The notes under the pieces: generated by a model
The model's database searches: none
The model's input: only the letters and a program-made list of their open reading frames with translations
Told to the model about the DNA's origin: nothing
Shown here: positions 6,892-16,098 of the stretch, piece by piece
How positions within the stretch are numbered: position 1 is the first letter of the stretch
How the letters are laid out: each line of letters begins with the position of its first letter
Assembly: GCA_016932435.1 (NCBI GenBank)
Contig: JAFGCW010000010.1
Coordinates: forward strand, 50,401-114,400
Reading direction: 5' to 3'
DNA: 64,000 bases
DNA from: Dehalococcoidales bacterium
GTDB taxonomy: Bacteria > Chloroflexota > Dehalococcoidia > Dehalococcoidales > UBA2162
Program-made: the position numbers and the translations under genes

Positions 6892-8676
6892 GTGAAAAGA
6901 ATAGTATTATTATTACTAGTATTAACCCCTGTCTTTCTCCTTTCCGCCTGTTCCATTGGTATGACTGCGTCTACATCTGTAGCTGAAAACGAGGTTGAAG
7001 ATAATGTAGTTATAATTACCTTAGCTGACAAGATATCCGTTCGTGGCTCGGGTGTGAGGGTTGACGGCAATAAATTAGCTATCACGTCAGCCGGTACTTA
7101 CAGCTTGAGTGGTGCCCTGGAGGATGGGCAAATAGTCGTAAAGGCAGAGGACACTGAATCGGTAAAACTTATTCTAAACGGAGTGAATATTACCTGTTCG
7201 AAGGGGGCACCTGTTTATATTTATAATGCCGGAAATACAGTCATCATCCTGGCAAACGGTACCGAAAATTATATAACAGATGGCGATTCCTATATCTTTG
7301 CTGATTCGACATCCGATGAACCTAACGCGGCGATTTTCAGCAAGGACGACCTTACTATCGGTGGCAGCGGCTCATTAACAGTCAACGCCAACTACTACAA
7401 TGGGATACAAAGCAAGGACAACCTGATGATTACCGGCGGTACTATCACCGTGAACGCCGTAAATGACGGAATCAGAGGACGGGATTCTATTATAGTCAGG
7501 GATGCGAACCTTACCGTGAAAGCGGGTGCTGACGGGATTCAGTCTAATAATACCGGGAGTATAAATAAAGGATATGTCTCTATTGAGAGTGGTGATATAA
7601 ATATTACAGCTGGGGAGGACGGTATTCAGGCAGCAACGAATATTGTTATCGGCGGTGGCGATATAACCATATTTTCGGGGGGTGGCAGCGCCAATAACAG
7701 CAAGACCGTTCAGGAAGATTGGTGGAATTGGGGTAAGAAAAACGATACCGATAGCAGCGCTGCTAACACCAGCGCCAAAGCGCTGAAAGCCGCAGTTAAT
7801 ATAACCATTGAGGGCGGGACCATCAACATAGATTCTTCTGACGACGCTATACATTCGAATGACAGTCTAACAATTAGCGGCGGAGATATTAGGTTAACCT
7901 CCGGAGACGATGGCTTACATTCAGATTCCACCATAACAATTAACGGCGGGAATATAATCATAGCGGAAAGCTATGAGGGTATTGACAGCGCCAATATAAC
8001 TATAAATGACGGCAATATACACCTTGTTTCCAGGGATGACGGTATAAACGCTGCCAGCGGTGACGGCGACAATTTTACGATGATGGGATGGCCGGGGCCG
8101 GATTTTGAGGAGTCGGGCGATAACCACCTTATTATTAATGGCGGATATATCGTCGTCGATGCTGCTGGTGACGGTTTTGATGTAAACGGTCCGATCGAAA
8201 TGACCGGAGGTTCAGTAATCATCAATGGGCCTACCGTCTTCTATAACGGTGCTCTGGATTACGCCGGCGATTTCCGTATTACCGGTGGTTATCTGCTGGC
8301 TGTGGGCAGCTCCGGCATGCCACAGGCTCCCAGCACTTCATCAACCCAGTACTCAGTAATGGTGAATCTCTCATTACCTCAGCCGCCAAACAGGATGGTT
8401 CACTTTGAGAGTGAAGATGGCGAAGAAGTTCTTACCTTTGTCCCGACCAAGGAGTATCAGTTAGTAGTGTTATGCTCAACCGGCTTAAAAAAAGGTGTAA
8501 CCTATTCTGTTTACACCAGAGGTAGTTCTACCGGCGTAGTTACTGATGGGTTATACTCTAACGGCACATATACTGCCGGCACTGAGATGGAGAGTTTCAC
8601 GATTTCAAATATGGTGACTACTGTCGGTTTCCCTGTTCGAGGTTTTCCCGGCGCCCGAGGGGAGACGCGACGTTGA
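6892..8676 (+). CDS. Secreted lipoprotein with beta-helix carbohydrate-binding domain (Cthe_2159/DUF4353-like)
   Basis: This 594-residue protein starts with GTG behind AAGG. Residues 1-20 form a lipoprotein signal ending in the lipobox LLSACS, so it should be anchored outside the membrane by a lipidated cysteine. The body is a run of short repeats of the form INGGxIxIxSxDDGIxSxxxITI, the pattern of a right-handed parallel beta-helix. The many D-D-G-I/L turns suggest calcium sites. This matches the carbohydrate-binding family typified by Cthe_2159, which binds acidic polysaccharides and cellulose. A Ser/Gly-rich turn and a W-W-N-W stretch lie near residue 280. The role is probably binding of polysaccharide or of the cell's own matrix; catalysis is not evident. 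Confidence 0.85.
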   Translation: MKRIVLLLLVLTPVFLLSACSIGMTASTSVAENEVEDNVVIITLADKISVRGSGVRVDGNKLAITSAGTYSLSGALEDGQIVVKAEDTESVKLILNGVNITCSKGAPVYIYNAGNTVIILANGTENYITDGDSYIFADSTSDEPNAAIFSKDDLTIGGSGSLTVNANYYNGIQSKDNLMITGGTITVNAVNDGIRGRDSIIVRDANLTVKAGADGIQSNNTGSINKGYVSIESGDINITAGEDGIQAATNIVIGGGDITIFSGGGSANNSKTVQEDWWNWGKKNDTDSSAANTSAKALKAAVNITIEGGTINIDSSDDAIHSNDSLTISGGDIRLTSGDDGLHSDSTITINGGNIIIAESYEGIDSANITINDGNIHLVSRDDGINAASGDGDNFTMMGWPGPDFEESGDNHLIINGGYIVVDAAGDGFDVNGPIEMTGGSVIINGPTVFYNGALDYAGDFRITGGYLLAVGSSGMPQAPSTSSTQYSVMVNLSLPQPPNRMVHFESEDGEEVLTFVPTKEYQLVVLCSTGLKKGVTYSVYTRGSSTGVVTDGLYSNGTYTAGTEMESFTISNMVTTVGFPVRGFPGARGETRR

Positions 8677-8741
8677 TAAAGGGAAAAACCCAATTAATTA
8701 CGGGTTTCCCAGAAAATATAATTTTATAGTTAAATAATATA

Positions 8742-8773
8742 AAAGGCCTTCGGCTGTTCAGCCGAAGGCCTTT
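8742..8773. terminator. Strong hairpin terminator between convergent genes
   Basis: AAAGGCCTTCGGCTG is followed two bases later by its perfect reverse complement, a 15-bp stem. On the minus strand it is followed by TTTATATTATTT, so it suits the ferredoxin/flavoprotein unit and could also stop the lipoprotein transcript. Confidence 0.85.
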
Positions 8774-8815
8774 AGCAGTGAAATACAATTCACTTAAATA
8801 CCTGTCAGTAATAAT
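8774..8815 (-). pseudogene. Short PrpD-type 3' scar next to the terminator
   Basis: The stretch TGAAATACAATTCACTTA followed by ACCTGTCAGT is nearly the same as the one at 11343-11374, which encodes the last residues of a PrpD-like protein. On the minus strand it ends CTGACAGGTATTTAA. I read it as a leftover 3' end. It is short and the call is tentative. Confidence 0.4.
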
Positions 8816-8833
8816 GCGTGAAAACACTTAAAA

Positions 8834-9136
8834 TCAATAACTATCTCTCAGAATCTTTCCTGTTTCCTTATCTTTCCAGTAACCTCGTTGCTGCATTGGC
8901 CAGTTGAAACTGATAGCTCCGGGTTTGGGACATTCGTTAACGCAACATCCGCCATACCAGCATTCATCGGGGTGCAGTATCACCGGGGGTTTACCCTCCG
9001 TGGGATTCGGTATAAACACATCTACCTGGCAGACTTCCACACAGGTATTACAACCGTTACAAATATCGGGATTAAAAATCACCGGCGTGTTCGGGGTTAC
9101 TATGTTTGGTAAAGCATATACATCTTTTTGCATCAT
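8834..9136 (-). CDS. Ferredoxin-like 4Fe-4S protein partner of the adjacent flavoprotein
   Basis: The 100-residue protein has two cluster motifs: CNGCNTCVEVCQ (about residues 22-33) and CWYGGCCVNECP (about 60-71). The second has a longer first gap than classic ferredoxins. The arrangement resembles the beta subunit of adenylylsulfate reductase and of related soluble fumarate-reductase-like flavoproteins. The gene lies 11 bases behind the flavoprotein gene and so is cotranscribed. It probably passes electrons between the FAD subunit and a soluble carrier. RBS is GGAAGG. A paralogous pair, same gene order, lies at 30953-32842. Confidence 0.88.
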   Translation of the reverse strand: MMQKDVYALPNIVTPNTPVIFNPDICNGCNTCVEVCQVDVFIPNPTEGKPPVILHPDECWYGGCCVNECPKPGAISFNWPMQQRGYWKDKETGKILRDSY

Positions 9137-9147
9137 GAGTATCCTTC

Positions 9148-11082
9148 CTATTTTTCTTGATAAACTCCGGTGTAGTCCTTGTTATGCGCCTCGTAATTAG
9201 TTTTTAAATCGCCAAAATAATCAACTGGCAATTCATCCACTTTAACCTTGTTATTCTCGAGCTTGACGGTAACGAACTTATTCCACTCCGACGGGTCTAA
9301 CTCGGGATAATCTATCCGGAAGTAGTTCAGCACTCGACTGCTGGCCTTACGTGCCAGAGACGCCTGCAGGATTATTTGACCGTGAGTAAGCATACTGAGG
9401 TCTTCAATGCTTCGCATCAACTTGTGAGGATCAAGGGCATAGAGCCTGGGGATAAACACCTCTTCAATCTCCTGGAGAGCTCCCAGACCCATATTGAGGA
9501 GAGTTTCGTTCTTGTAATCGCTGCAGAAGTACTGCATGGCGCGGGAAATACCGGCATGCAGTTCTTTCCAGTCAACACCTTCGTTGCGATTTATCGGGGC
9601 GTAGACACGGATTTTTTCCAGGGCGACCTGTTCTCTGGAAACCGGCGCCTGGTCAACCTGGCTGGCGTAGGCGGCTGCTTTACGGCCGGAATACCTGCCG
9701 GTCGAAGCTGCCCAGCTGTGATCACCGGCGGAATACATTTGTGAACCGCCGATGTACAGACCATCCAGTGTGGATTTCAGGTCCCAGTCTACCACCGGTC
9801 CTCCGCGACCGGCGGTACGCCAGTGCGAATGGCTGGTGCCTTCGATGAACGTATAGTTCATAAGAAGATGCTTGTCCGGGTTGAAACCTGCTCTCTCGTA
9901 GGTGTTGGTGATATTCCTGGTAGTCGATTCCTGATCAAGCATCATCTTCCAGGTTACCCTGCGTTCTATTTCCGGCATACCGGGGAAATCACCGAAGAAC
10001 GGGAGGGCATAAGTCCCGTCCCGGACACCCTGGGCGATTTTTTCCATATCTTCGGGTGAAGGCCGCATGGCGCCGCCATCCGGCCAGCCCTGCAGTGGCC
10101 AGGGAAGCTTTTTCCCGTTATTGTCCACGATTTGTATATTCTCATAGCTGGCATCTCCTGCTCCGCCGTACCAGGTGTGATGGAAACCGGTACCGAGGTT
10201 CCCCATACCGGTGCTCTCCATTAAGGTAAATCCTGCCCCGGCCTTCCAGGCCATGGATATGCCGTCGCCGGTCATGGCACGTGAGCGGGGGAAGGTGTTG
10301 TATCCGGCAAGTTCGGTATTCAGGAGCCACAACGATGAATCACCGGAGGTGGCAAGGACGGTGGCCCTGGATTTGAAGACCATGAATTCACCGGTGCGGT
10401 TGTTAAAGGCGGTGGCACCGATTGCCCGTGTACCCTGAGCACCTCCCTCGGTCAGGAGGCTGGTAACCATAACGCGGTCGAAAACCTGCACCCCCAATCG
10501 CTGGCATTCTTTCTTAAGAGCTGGTTTAAAGGTCGTTCCCCAGACACGAATGGTAACCTCAGCGGAATGGTTGGGGCTGAGGCGGGGAGATATCATAAAT
10601 TTAGTATCATCATAGCGGCCTTCAGCACCTACCCACTCGTCTTCGGTGTCCCGAATTTTACCTCCCATCTGCTCCAGCTCCAGCAGCGTATCGAAGTCTT
10701 CACGGCACTGGATCTGGGTACCAATACCGTTGGAATAGGTAAGTGCGAGGGCATCTTTTGGTAAATCGCCGGCATGAACAGGATACTCGGTTAGACGTTT
10801 AGCCCATTCATCGGGGTCCACCTTGGAATGGGGATTGGCTGGTGCGACACACCAGTGGTCGCAGCCGGGTCCTCCGGCACCGCTCCTGACAGTATCGCCC
10901 TTTTCCAACAGGGCTACCTTGACTCCTGTCCTGGCAGCACTGATTGCTGCCCAGCACCCGGCGATACCACCCCCGATAACCAGTACATCAGTCTCGATTT
11001 CCTGCTCCTCATCATAGCGTATCGGGTAGGGCCAGGAGGGCACTTTACCATTATTTTCAAGTAAATCATGCCATTTGGTCAT
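9148..11082 (-). CDS. FAD-dependent oxidoreductase, succinate dehydrogenase/fumarate reductase flavoprotein family (AprA-like)
   Basis: A 644-residue flavoprotein. The N-terminal dinucleotide fold is DVLVIGGGIAGCWAAISAAR; further on, ATVLATSGDSS and the C-terminal GLYIGGSQMYSAG complete the FAD site. The overall pattern, including a C-terminal helical segment with HGQIILQASLARKASSR, is that of soluble flavoproteins near AprA and the fumarate reductase A subunit. With the ferredoxin-like gene behind it, it should form a two-subunit cytoplasmic enzyme that oxidises or reduces a small acid. The substrate cannot be named; the Fe-S partner is not a classic ApsR beta subunit and no sulfate-activation gene is nearby. 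Start: AGGAGGTTAAAA before ATG. An extended -10 promoter lies at 11133-11141. Confidence 0.85.
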   Translation of the reverse strand: MTKWHDLLENNGKVPSWPYPIRYDEEQEIETDVLVIGGGIAGCWAAISAARTGVKVALLEKGDTVRSGAGGPGCDHWCVAPANPHSKVDPDEWAKRLTEYPVHAGDLPKDALALTYSNGIGTQIQCREDFDTLLELEQMGGKIRDTEDEWVGAEGRYDDTKFMISPRLSPNHSAEVTIRVWGTTFKPALKKECQRLGVQVFDRVMVTSLLTEGGAQGTRAIGATAFNNRTGEFMVFKSRATVLATSGDSSLWLLNTELAGYNTFPRSRAMTGDGISMAWKAGAGFTLMESTGMGNLGTGFHHTWYGGAGDASYENIQIVDNNGKKLPWPLQGWPDGGAMRPSPEDMEKIAQGVRDGTYALPFFGDFPGMPEIERRVTWKMMLDQESTTRNITNTYERAGFNPDKHLLMNYTFIEGTSHSHWRTAGRGGPVVDWDLKSTLDGLYIGGSQMYSAGDHSWAASTGRYSGRKAAAYASQVDQAPVSREQVALEKIRVYAPINRNEGVDWKELHAGISRAMQYFCSDYKNETLLNMGLGALQEIEEVFIPRLYALDPHKLMRSIEDLSMLTHGQIILQASLARKASSRVLNYFRIDYPELDPSEWNKFVTVKLENNKVKVDELPVDYFGDLKTNYEAHNKDYTGVYQEK

Positions 11083-11132
11083 TTTTAACCTCCTGTATTA
11101 TTTAATCTGGTAAGATTCAGGTTGTTTATGAT

Positions 11133-11141
11133 TCTATACCA
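11133..11141 (-). promoter_or_regulatory. Extended -10 promoter element
   Basis: On the minus strand, TGGTATAGA fits TGn-TATAnT 50 bases before the flavoprotein ATG. No convincing -35 is seen. Confidence 0.4.
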
Positions 11142-11307
11142 TTCTCTAAGACATAACCAGATATACTTTTAAAAAAAGCAGAGCAAAATAGGTTAGTAAG
11201 CTAAAATATATGCTCCGGTAAACCATCACTTGAATGAAACTCGGTTTTGTCTAGTCGTATTTTGAGTTCTGTTCAGACGGATATGGAATATGGTTAATGA
11301 TTACAGA

Positions 11308-11337
11308 AAGGTCACCGGCTGTTCAGCCGGTGACCTT
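11308..11337 (-). terminator. Hairpin terminator (14-bp perfect stem)
   Basis: AAGGTCACCGGCTG and its exact reverse complement are separated by two bases. It has the same CGGCTGTTCAGCCG core as the hairpin at 8742-8773. It probably ends the transcript of the small membrane protein gene at 11477. Confidence 0.75.
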
Positions 11338-11340
11338 AAA

Positions 11341-11390
11341 TAATGAAATAAGATTCACTTTTATCCTGTCAGTTTGAGCGGCAGGATACC
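11341..11390 (-). pseudogene. PrpD 3' scar (last dozen codons)
   Basis: On the minus strand the end reads NGILPLKLTG and TAA. The intact PrpD at 11933 ends GTLPIQLTG, and its DNA shares ATCCTGTCAGTT on the plus strand. Nothing upstream continues the frame. Confidence 0.55.
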
Positions 11391-11476
11391 ATTTTTATAT
11401 TATTATCAGAAGTCATGTACACAGAATGGCCGGTATTATACCGCCATTCTAAAGAGTGGTTTAAAAGAATTAAGAA

Positions 11477-11671
11477 TTACTTATTTGTGTTGATCTTCAA
11501 AGGTATGTACAGGGGGCATATGCCTGCGAGAGCGGTAATAAGCATTATAGCCGCGACGATATAGAGTACAATATCTACTGCGCCGGAAGTGGCCAGGAGG
11601 GCAACCAGTAAAGCAACGATACCAATTATAGCCCGTATTATCCTGTCGGTCATTCCCATGTTCTTCTGCAT
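11477..11671 (-). CDS. Small membrane protein, DUF2892/YgaP-type
   Basis: A 64-residue protein with two transmembrane helices (about 11-28 and 32-49), a short polar N-terminus NMGMTDRIIR and the conserved tail GICPLYIPLKINT. This is the pattern of the DUF2892 family, which is also found as the membrane tail of YgaP rhodanese. The single cysteine in the CPLY motif is conserved in the family. GAGGTGAACG precedes the ATG. Function is unknown; there is no rhodanese domain here. Confidence 0.85.
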   Translation of the reverse strand: MQKNMGMTDRIIRAIIGIVALLVALLATSGAVDIVLYIVAAIMLITALAGICPLYIPLKINTNK

Positions 11672-11854
11672 CGTTCACCTCCCCGTATGCAGTGTTTTCG
11701 TATTATGCACTTGAAAATCGTTAATAGAAATATATACGTTAATAATGTAATTGAAGTAGTATATACTTTGTATCGAGGATTTTATGTGACATTTGTCATT
11801 AGTATTCTAAGTAGTGGAAACAGGAATCCTGTCAGGCGGAGTGTTGCAGTACTA

Positions 11855-11892
11855 ATAACTAAAAGCCACATCCCGGTTAGCCGGGATGTGGC
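11855..11892 (-). terminator. Terminator of the mutase/CoA-transferase/PrpD operon
   Basis: GCCACATCCCGG, a TTAG loop and the exact complement form a 12-bp stem. On the minus strand it is followed by TTTTAGTTATT. It lies 40 bases after the PrpD stop. Confidence 0.85.
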
Positions 11893-11932
11893 AATGATGA
11901 ACAATTATTTCTATTTCAAATTGTCTTTAGAA

Positions 11933-13321
11933 TTATCCTGTCAGTTGTATCGGTAAAGTCCCGTCGTCCTGTTTTTCAAGGTTTCGGATAAGGTCGATTA
12001 TTTCCTCGATCTTTTCGGAGGGGAGGGGATTGAGGGCGAAGGGGGCGCATTCGCGGAATTTCTTGGCGCAGTCATCATAGGACATCGGATTGCCAACACT
12101 ACCGAGAAAGTCTTCTACGTATTCGGAATATTCCGTGCCGTCGTTCATTGTGATAACGAGCTTACCCGGTGATACGCCGTGCTTCGTCCAGCTGTCTTCA
12201 AGAACACCGGATACCTTCCGGGCGACTTCAAGGATATTTTCTCTTTTTATCGTCTCGGCGGTATAGTCTTCCAGGGTGATTGTCCCCCTGACCAGGGCAA
12301 CAGCTACTCCGTACGGCACACTGAACTGGGCGTCGACGATTGTTCTTGGAGCTTGTTTTATCTCGAGTGGCCGGCATAATCCGTAACCTGACTGTCCGCC
12401 AATGGCGGTTATTTCTTTAATGTCGTCCACATTGATATTGTGTTTTTCTCTTAAAGAAAGAGCTGCGTCGTAGAAAGGATGCCCGAAACCGCAGCATGGA
12501 TAGGGCTTATCGCCTATCTCGACGCCGAGATATTTTTCTCCAAGCCCGTTGGTAAGAATCTTGGGATCGTAATCTCCCTTAATATAGACATTATAGAGAC
12601 CACCGAAGCCGTCTCTACCCTCTAGGCTGCTTCTCTCACCGGTGATACCTCTCTCGGCCATCAGGGCAGCTGTGACACCAGCCTTGGCGGCGAAACCGGG
12701 TCCCATTCTCTTGGCAAGGGCACCGTCACCGACACCGGTTGCCGCGCCACCGCACTGGTGGTAAGCAAGCCCGATGGCGTTTATCATTCCTTCTTCGTCG
12801 AGTCGCATTACCTTCGAAGCTATTACCGCAGCCGTAATATACCCGAAAAGCGTGGTCGGATGCCAGCCTGCGCCGAGAGCGGTGCTTCCCGGCCTGCTTG
12901 CCAGCCCCATCCTGGAATCGAAGTCCTGACCGAGAGCAATCGCGGCAAGTAGCTCCTTTCCGGTGACATTACCCATTCTCTCGGCAACGGCGAAAGCCGT
13001 GGAGATTGCGACGCAGCCGACATGTACCAGTGATACCGGGTGACCGTCATCATAATCGAGGGCATGTATCATCGAGCCGTTGACCTGAGCGGCGTTATCC
13101 GCGGGGACTTTTATCCCGTAGCCGATAATCGTGCTTTGAGGAGTACCTCCCAGTTCTTTAGCCATGTCGACCAGTTCGCCGACGCCTGGCTTGGTAGTCC
13201 CTCCCAACGCGGTAGCCAGGCTGTCGACAATCTCCGTTTTCGCAGCCGTGACGGCCACTTCCGGGATATCCTCGTATTTAGTGGAAACAATATGCTTAAC
13301 AAGATCGAATACTACATCCAT
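11933..13321 (-). CDS. MmgE/PrpD family protein (copy 1)
   Basis: A 462-residue member of the MmgE/PrpD family (2-methylcitrate dehydratase, cis-aconitate decarboxylase, iminodisuccinate epimerase). Seen: the N-terminal helical domain with GGTTKPGVGELVDM, the active-site HALDYDDGHP segment (residues about 86-95, the Asp/His region in family structures), GWHPTTLFG, KRMGPGFAAK and CCGFGHP. I start it at the ATG at 13321 because GGAGG lies 8 bases upstream; an in-frame GTG at 13330 overlaps that site. It is the last gene of the mutase operon, 15 bp behind a CoA-transferase. It could hydrate or dehydrate a branched dicarboxylic acid or its CoA ester, which is inference. Confidence 0.9.
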   Translation of the reverse strand: MDVVFDLVKHIVSTKYEDIPEVAVTAAKTEIVDSLATALGGTTKPGVGELVDMAKELGGTPQSTIIGYGIKVPADNAAQVNGSMIHALDYDDGHPVSLVHVGCVAISTAFAVAERMGNVTGKELLAAIALGQDFDSRMGLASRPGSTALGAGWHPTTLFGYITAAVIASKVMRLDEEGMINAIGLAYHQCGGAATGVGDGALAKRMGPGFAAKAGVTAALMAERGITGERSSLEGRDGFGGLYNVYIKGDYDPKILTNGLGEKYLGVEIGDKPYPCCGFGHPFYDAALSLREKHNINVDDIKEITAIGGQSGYGLCRPLEIKQAPRTIVDAQFSVPYGVAVALVRGTITLEDYTAETIKRENILEVARKVSGVLEDSWTKHGVSPGKLVITMNDGTEYSEYVEDFLGSVGNPMSYDDCAKKFRECAPFALNPLPSEKIEEIIDLIRNLEKQDDGTLPIQLTG

Positions 13322-13336
13322 TTTATTCACCTCCGC

Positions 13337-14584
13337 TTATTTCTCTTTGCGGACTGTTTTTATTACACCGGAATTTTCCATCTCGGCGATCTTTTCCGGT
13401 GTATATCCGAGTTCGGCCAGTATCTTGTCGGTGTGCTCTCCGAGGAGCGGAGAAGGCCCCTGGGGATTTGCCGGCGTTTTCTTCATTTTAATAGGATTCC
13501 CGAGCATCTTTATATCGCCGCGAACCGGGTGTTTGGTGGTGTATATCATTTCATTGGCTTCGATCTGCGGGTGAACGCTGAGTTCTTCGTAGGTCAGGCA
13601 GGGATCGCACCGCATCTTGTTTTCCTTGAACAACGCCGCCCATTCCGCCCTAGTTTTTTTACTGAAGGCTTCGTCGAGGACCTGATTCATTTCTTCGATA
13701 TGTTTTCTCCTGACATTATCATTCTCGAACCTGGGATCGGTAGCCATATCGTCTATTTCAAGTACTTTACAGAACTTCGGCCAGAGCGGGTCGGAGCCGA
13801 ATATTGTAAAGACGTCGCCATCTTTAGCCTTGAATGGACCGAACGGGGGTGCCGTTCCGCCGCCGCCTTCAGGTCTCTTTTCGCTGGTACGTCCCATCCT
13901 GTCCATCAGGTATCCGGCCAGACCGGAGAACTGGAGGTACATGGCGGCACTGAGATTGTTCAGGGCTACATACTGGCCTTCACCTGTCTTCTCACGGACG
14001 TAGAGGGCTGTCATTATGGCGTAAGCCGTCAGCATTCCGCAGGAATTGTCAACCATACCCAGAGCAGTCATCATCGGTCTGTTGCCGGGATGGACTCCTT
14101 CTGCAATCATTCCGGACATAGCCTGGCTCCACATGTCGCCACCGGCTCGGTGAGCGACCGGTCCGGTCTCACCGTAACCGGTGACCGAGCAGTAGATAAT
14201 TTTCGGATTTATCTTAACTACTTCGTCATAACCGAGCCCCAGCCTGTCCATGACTCCGGGACGGAAACTTTCCAGGATTACATCGGTATCCTTTATTAAC
14301 TTCAAAATCACCTCTTTACCGGATTCATCCCGGGTATCTATAGCAAGGTCTTCCTTGCCCCGGTTGAGGGCAACCCAGGAAGAGGTGTCCACAGCGTCTT
14401 TTGCCAGCTTTTCGGCAATCACATCATCCATTCCTGCGGGAAGTCCCAGTCGCTGAGGTTCACCCTGGATTCTTTCTACTTTAATGACCCTGGCGCCCAT
14501 ATCGGAAAGCATTGCCCCTCCCAGCGGAGCGGCAATAGCGATACTGAAATCCAGGATCTTAATACCATCAAGTGGAGCTGCCAT
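13337..14584 (-). CDS. CaiB/BaiF (class III) CoA-transferase with catalytic Asp, unpaired
   Basis: A 415-residue formyl-CoA-transferase-type protein: LDFSIAIAAPLGGAMLSDMG at the N-terminus, VILESFRPGVMDRLGLG, YCSVTGYGETGP and REKTGEGQYV. The catalytic aspartate that forms the acyl anhydride is in place (GMVDNSCG, Asp179, 18 residues before the REKTG arginine). It transfers CoA between carboxylic acids in the cytoplasm. It sits between the two PrpD genes in the mutase operon and is not next to another CoA-transferase, so it may be a homodimer. AGGAGGTAGAACA precedes the ATG. Confidence 0.93.
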   Translation of the reverse strand: MAAPLDGIKILDFSIAIAAPLGGAMLSDMGARVIKVERIQGEPQRLGLPAGMDDVIAEKLAKDAVDTSSWVALNRGKEDLAIDTRDESGKEVILKLIKDTDVILESFRPGVMDRLGLGYDEVVKINPKIIYCSVTGYGETGPVAHRAGGDMWSQAMSGMIAEGVHPGNRPMMTALGMVDNSCGMLTAYAIMTALYVREKTGEGQYVALNNLSAAMYLQFSGLAGYLMDRMGRTSEKRPEGGGGTAPPFGPFKAKDGDVFTIFGSDPLWPKFCKVLEIDDMATDPRFENDNVRRKHIEEMNQVLDEAFSKKTRAEWAALFKENKMRCDPCLTYEELSVHPQIEANEMIYTTKHPVRGDIKMLGNPIKMKKTPANPQGPSPLLGEHTDKILAELGYTPEKIAEMENSGVIKTVRKEK

Positions 14585-14618
14585 TGTTCTACCTCCTGAA
14601 TACTACTGTATTAATTAT

Positions 14619-16037
14619 TTAAGCGGTTACCAGTTCAACGAGCTCCGTAACATCATTTACTTCTTCGAGTTTTTCGACCAGTTCCACCACTCTGTCTATA
14701 TTCTTCTCCGGAATCGGCTTGGCGGCAAATGAGGCGCAGTCGCGGAACTTTCTTTCATAATCGATAAAAGGTCTTACTCCGCTTTGAGCCATCGGACTGC
14801 CGGTCGGTTCGGAACAGACCTTCCCGTCCTTCATCGTTATCTCTACACTCAGCGGACTTGGTTTACCCGGTTCCATCTTCGCTTCGGACTCCGTCAGGCG
14901 AATTTTACCAGCGATATCGAGGATATCCCGGCTTTCGATAGCTTCCTCGTTGAACTCGCCGATTCCGGCACGTCCCCTGGCAATGGTTGCGGCAACCGCC
15001 CAGGGCACGCTGAATTGTGAGTCGACCGGATTTCTCGGGTGACTCCTGACATCCAGCGGTACGCAGAGTACATCGGCTTTCTGACAGACGATGTGTATTT
15101 CCTCGACATCTTCCGGTTTGATATCATTACTGCCCAGGATCGAGAGAGTTGCGTTGACGAAACCGTGAGTACCGGCACAGCAGGGGAAAGGCTTCATAGC
15201 GGTGCTCATTCCCTCGTATCGTTTGCCGATATCCTCCAGCAGCATTTCAGGGGTGACGCTGCCGCGATGGTATAACAGATAGAGGCCGTCTTCTCCCTGG
15301 AAGATGTTTGGCGCTCCGGTAATTCCTTTCTCCGCCATCAGAGCGGCCATCATACCACCCCTTGAGGAGAATCCGGGTCCCATTCGCTTGGTGAGTGCGC
15401 CGTCCAGCACGCACTGTCCATTTCCGGCGCACTGGTGGTAGGCGATACCGATGGCGTTGACGGTAGTTTCTTCATCGAGTCCCAGAATCCGTGCCGAAAC
15501 ACCGGCGGCAGCCAGGTAGCCATAAACGGCGGTAAGGTGGAAACCGGCACCGGGCTGTGTCTTTCCCGTCATGTGGTCCTTTACTTCCTGCGGCACATTT
15601 TCCCTGAGCCACTGGAAGGTTCTTCCCAGGCGGCACATCATGTCCACGCCGAGAGCGACTGAAGTCAGCATTTCCCTGCCGCTCAGTCCACCCTTCCTTT
15701 CGGCAAGGGCAAGTACCGTCGGCACGATAGGCACCGAAGGGTGAGTCGGACCTGAGCCGGTGTCGTCATAATCGAGAGCGTGACTCATGGTAGCGTTGAC
15801 CTGCACTGCGTTAGGTGCCGGAAGTTTAGTGCCGTAACAGAATACGGTACTTTCTTCCTTTCCGCCCCATTCGGCATACAGGTCCAGCAGTTCTTTCACA
15901 CCGGGCTTACCGGAACCTCCCAGGGCGACTCCCAGGATATCCAGGATCTCTCGCCTGGTTACTTCCACGGCATCTTTCGGAATATCCTCGAATTTTGCGT
16001 TAATAAAGTTTTTAGCGAAACCATAAGAAGCATCCAT
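14619..16037 (-). CDS. MmgE/PrpD family protein (copy 2)
   Basis: A 472-residue paralogue of the protein encoded at 11933, roughly half identical by eye. It has GGSGKPGVKELLDL, HALDYDDTGSGPTHPS (active-site region), GFHLTAVYG, KRMGPGFSSR and PCCAGTHG. An extra segment (WLRENVPQEVKDHMTG) before GFHLTAVYG distinguishes it from copy 1. It therefore probably acts on a different or later intermediate. GGAGG precedes the ATG. It is flanked by CoA-transferases at 34 and 61 bp. Confidence 0.9.
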   Translation of the reverse strand: MDASYGFAKNFINAKFEDIPKDAVEVTRREILDILGVALGGSGKPGVKELLDLYAEWGGKEESTVFCYGTKLPAPNAVQVNATMSHALDYDDTGSGPTHPSVPIVPTVLALAERKGGLSGREMLTSVALGVDMMCRLGRTFQWLRENVPQEVKDHMTGKTQPGAGFHLTAVYGYLAAAGVSARILGLDEETTVNAIGIAYHQCAGNGQCVLDGALTKRMGPGFSSRGGMMAALMAEKGITGAPNIFQGEDGLYLLYHRGSVTPEMLLEDIGKRYEGMSTAMKPFPCCAGTHGFVNATLSILGSNDIKPEDVEEIHIVCQKADVLCVPLDVRSHPRNPVDSQFSVPWAVAATIARGRAGIGEFNEEAIESRDILDIAGKIRLTESEAKMEPGKPSPLSVEITMKDGKVCSEPTGSPMAQSGVRPFIDYERKFRDCASFAAKPIPEKNIDRVVELVEKLEEVNDVTELVELVTA

Positions 16038-16098
16038 TATCTGCCTCCGTATTTTAAGTATTTTTAAGGAACGACCGGTTTAAAGAGTATTTATTCTA

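Larger units (their letters stand above)
11083..11476. other. Intergenic stretch with a PrpD 3' scar and a terminator
   Basis: This 394-bp gap holds the promoter element at 11133-11141, the hairpin at 11308-11337 and the PrpD-type scar at 11341-11390. I see no gene in the remainder. Confidence 0.6.

Noticed and set aside
9148..11082. Adenylylsulfate reductase (AprA/AprB)
   Set aside because: The flavoprotein and small ferredoxin resemble the family in layout, but the beta subunit is not of AprB type and no sulfate-activation or sulfite-reductase gene is in the window.
13040..14299. 419-codon plus-strand open frame opposite PrpD and CoA-transferase
   Set aside because: It runs antisense across two well-supported genes, has no family motifs and low-complexity F/R/H-rich sequence typical of a mirror frame.
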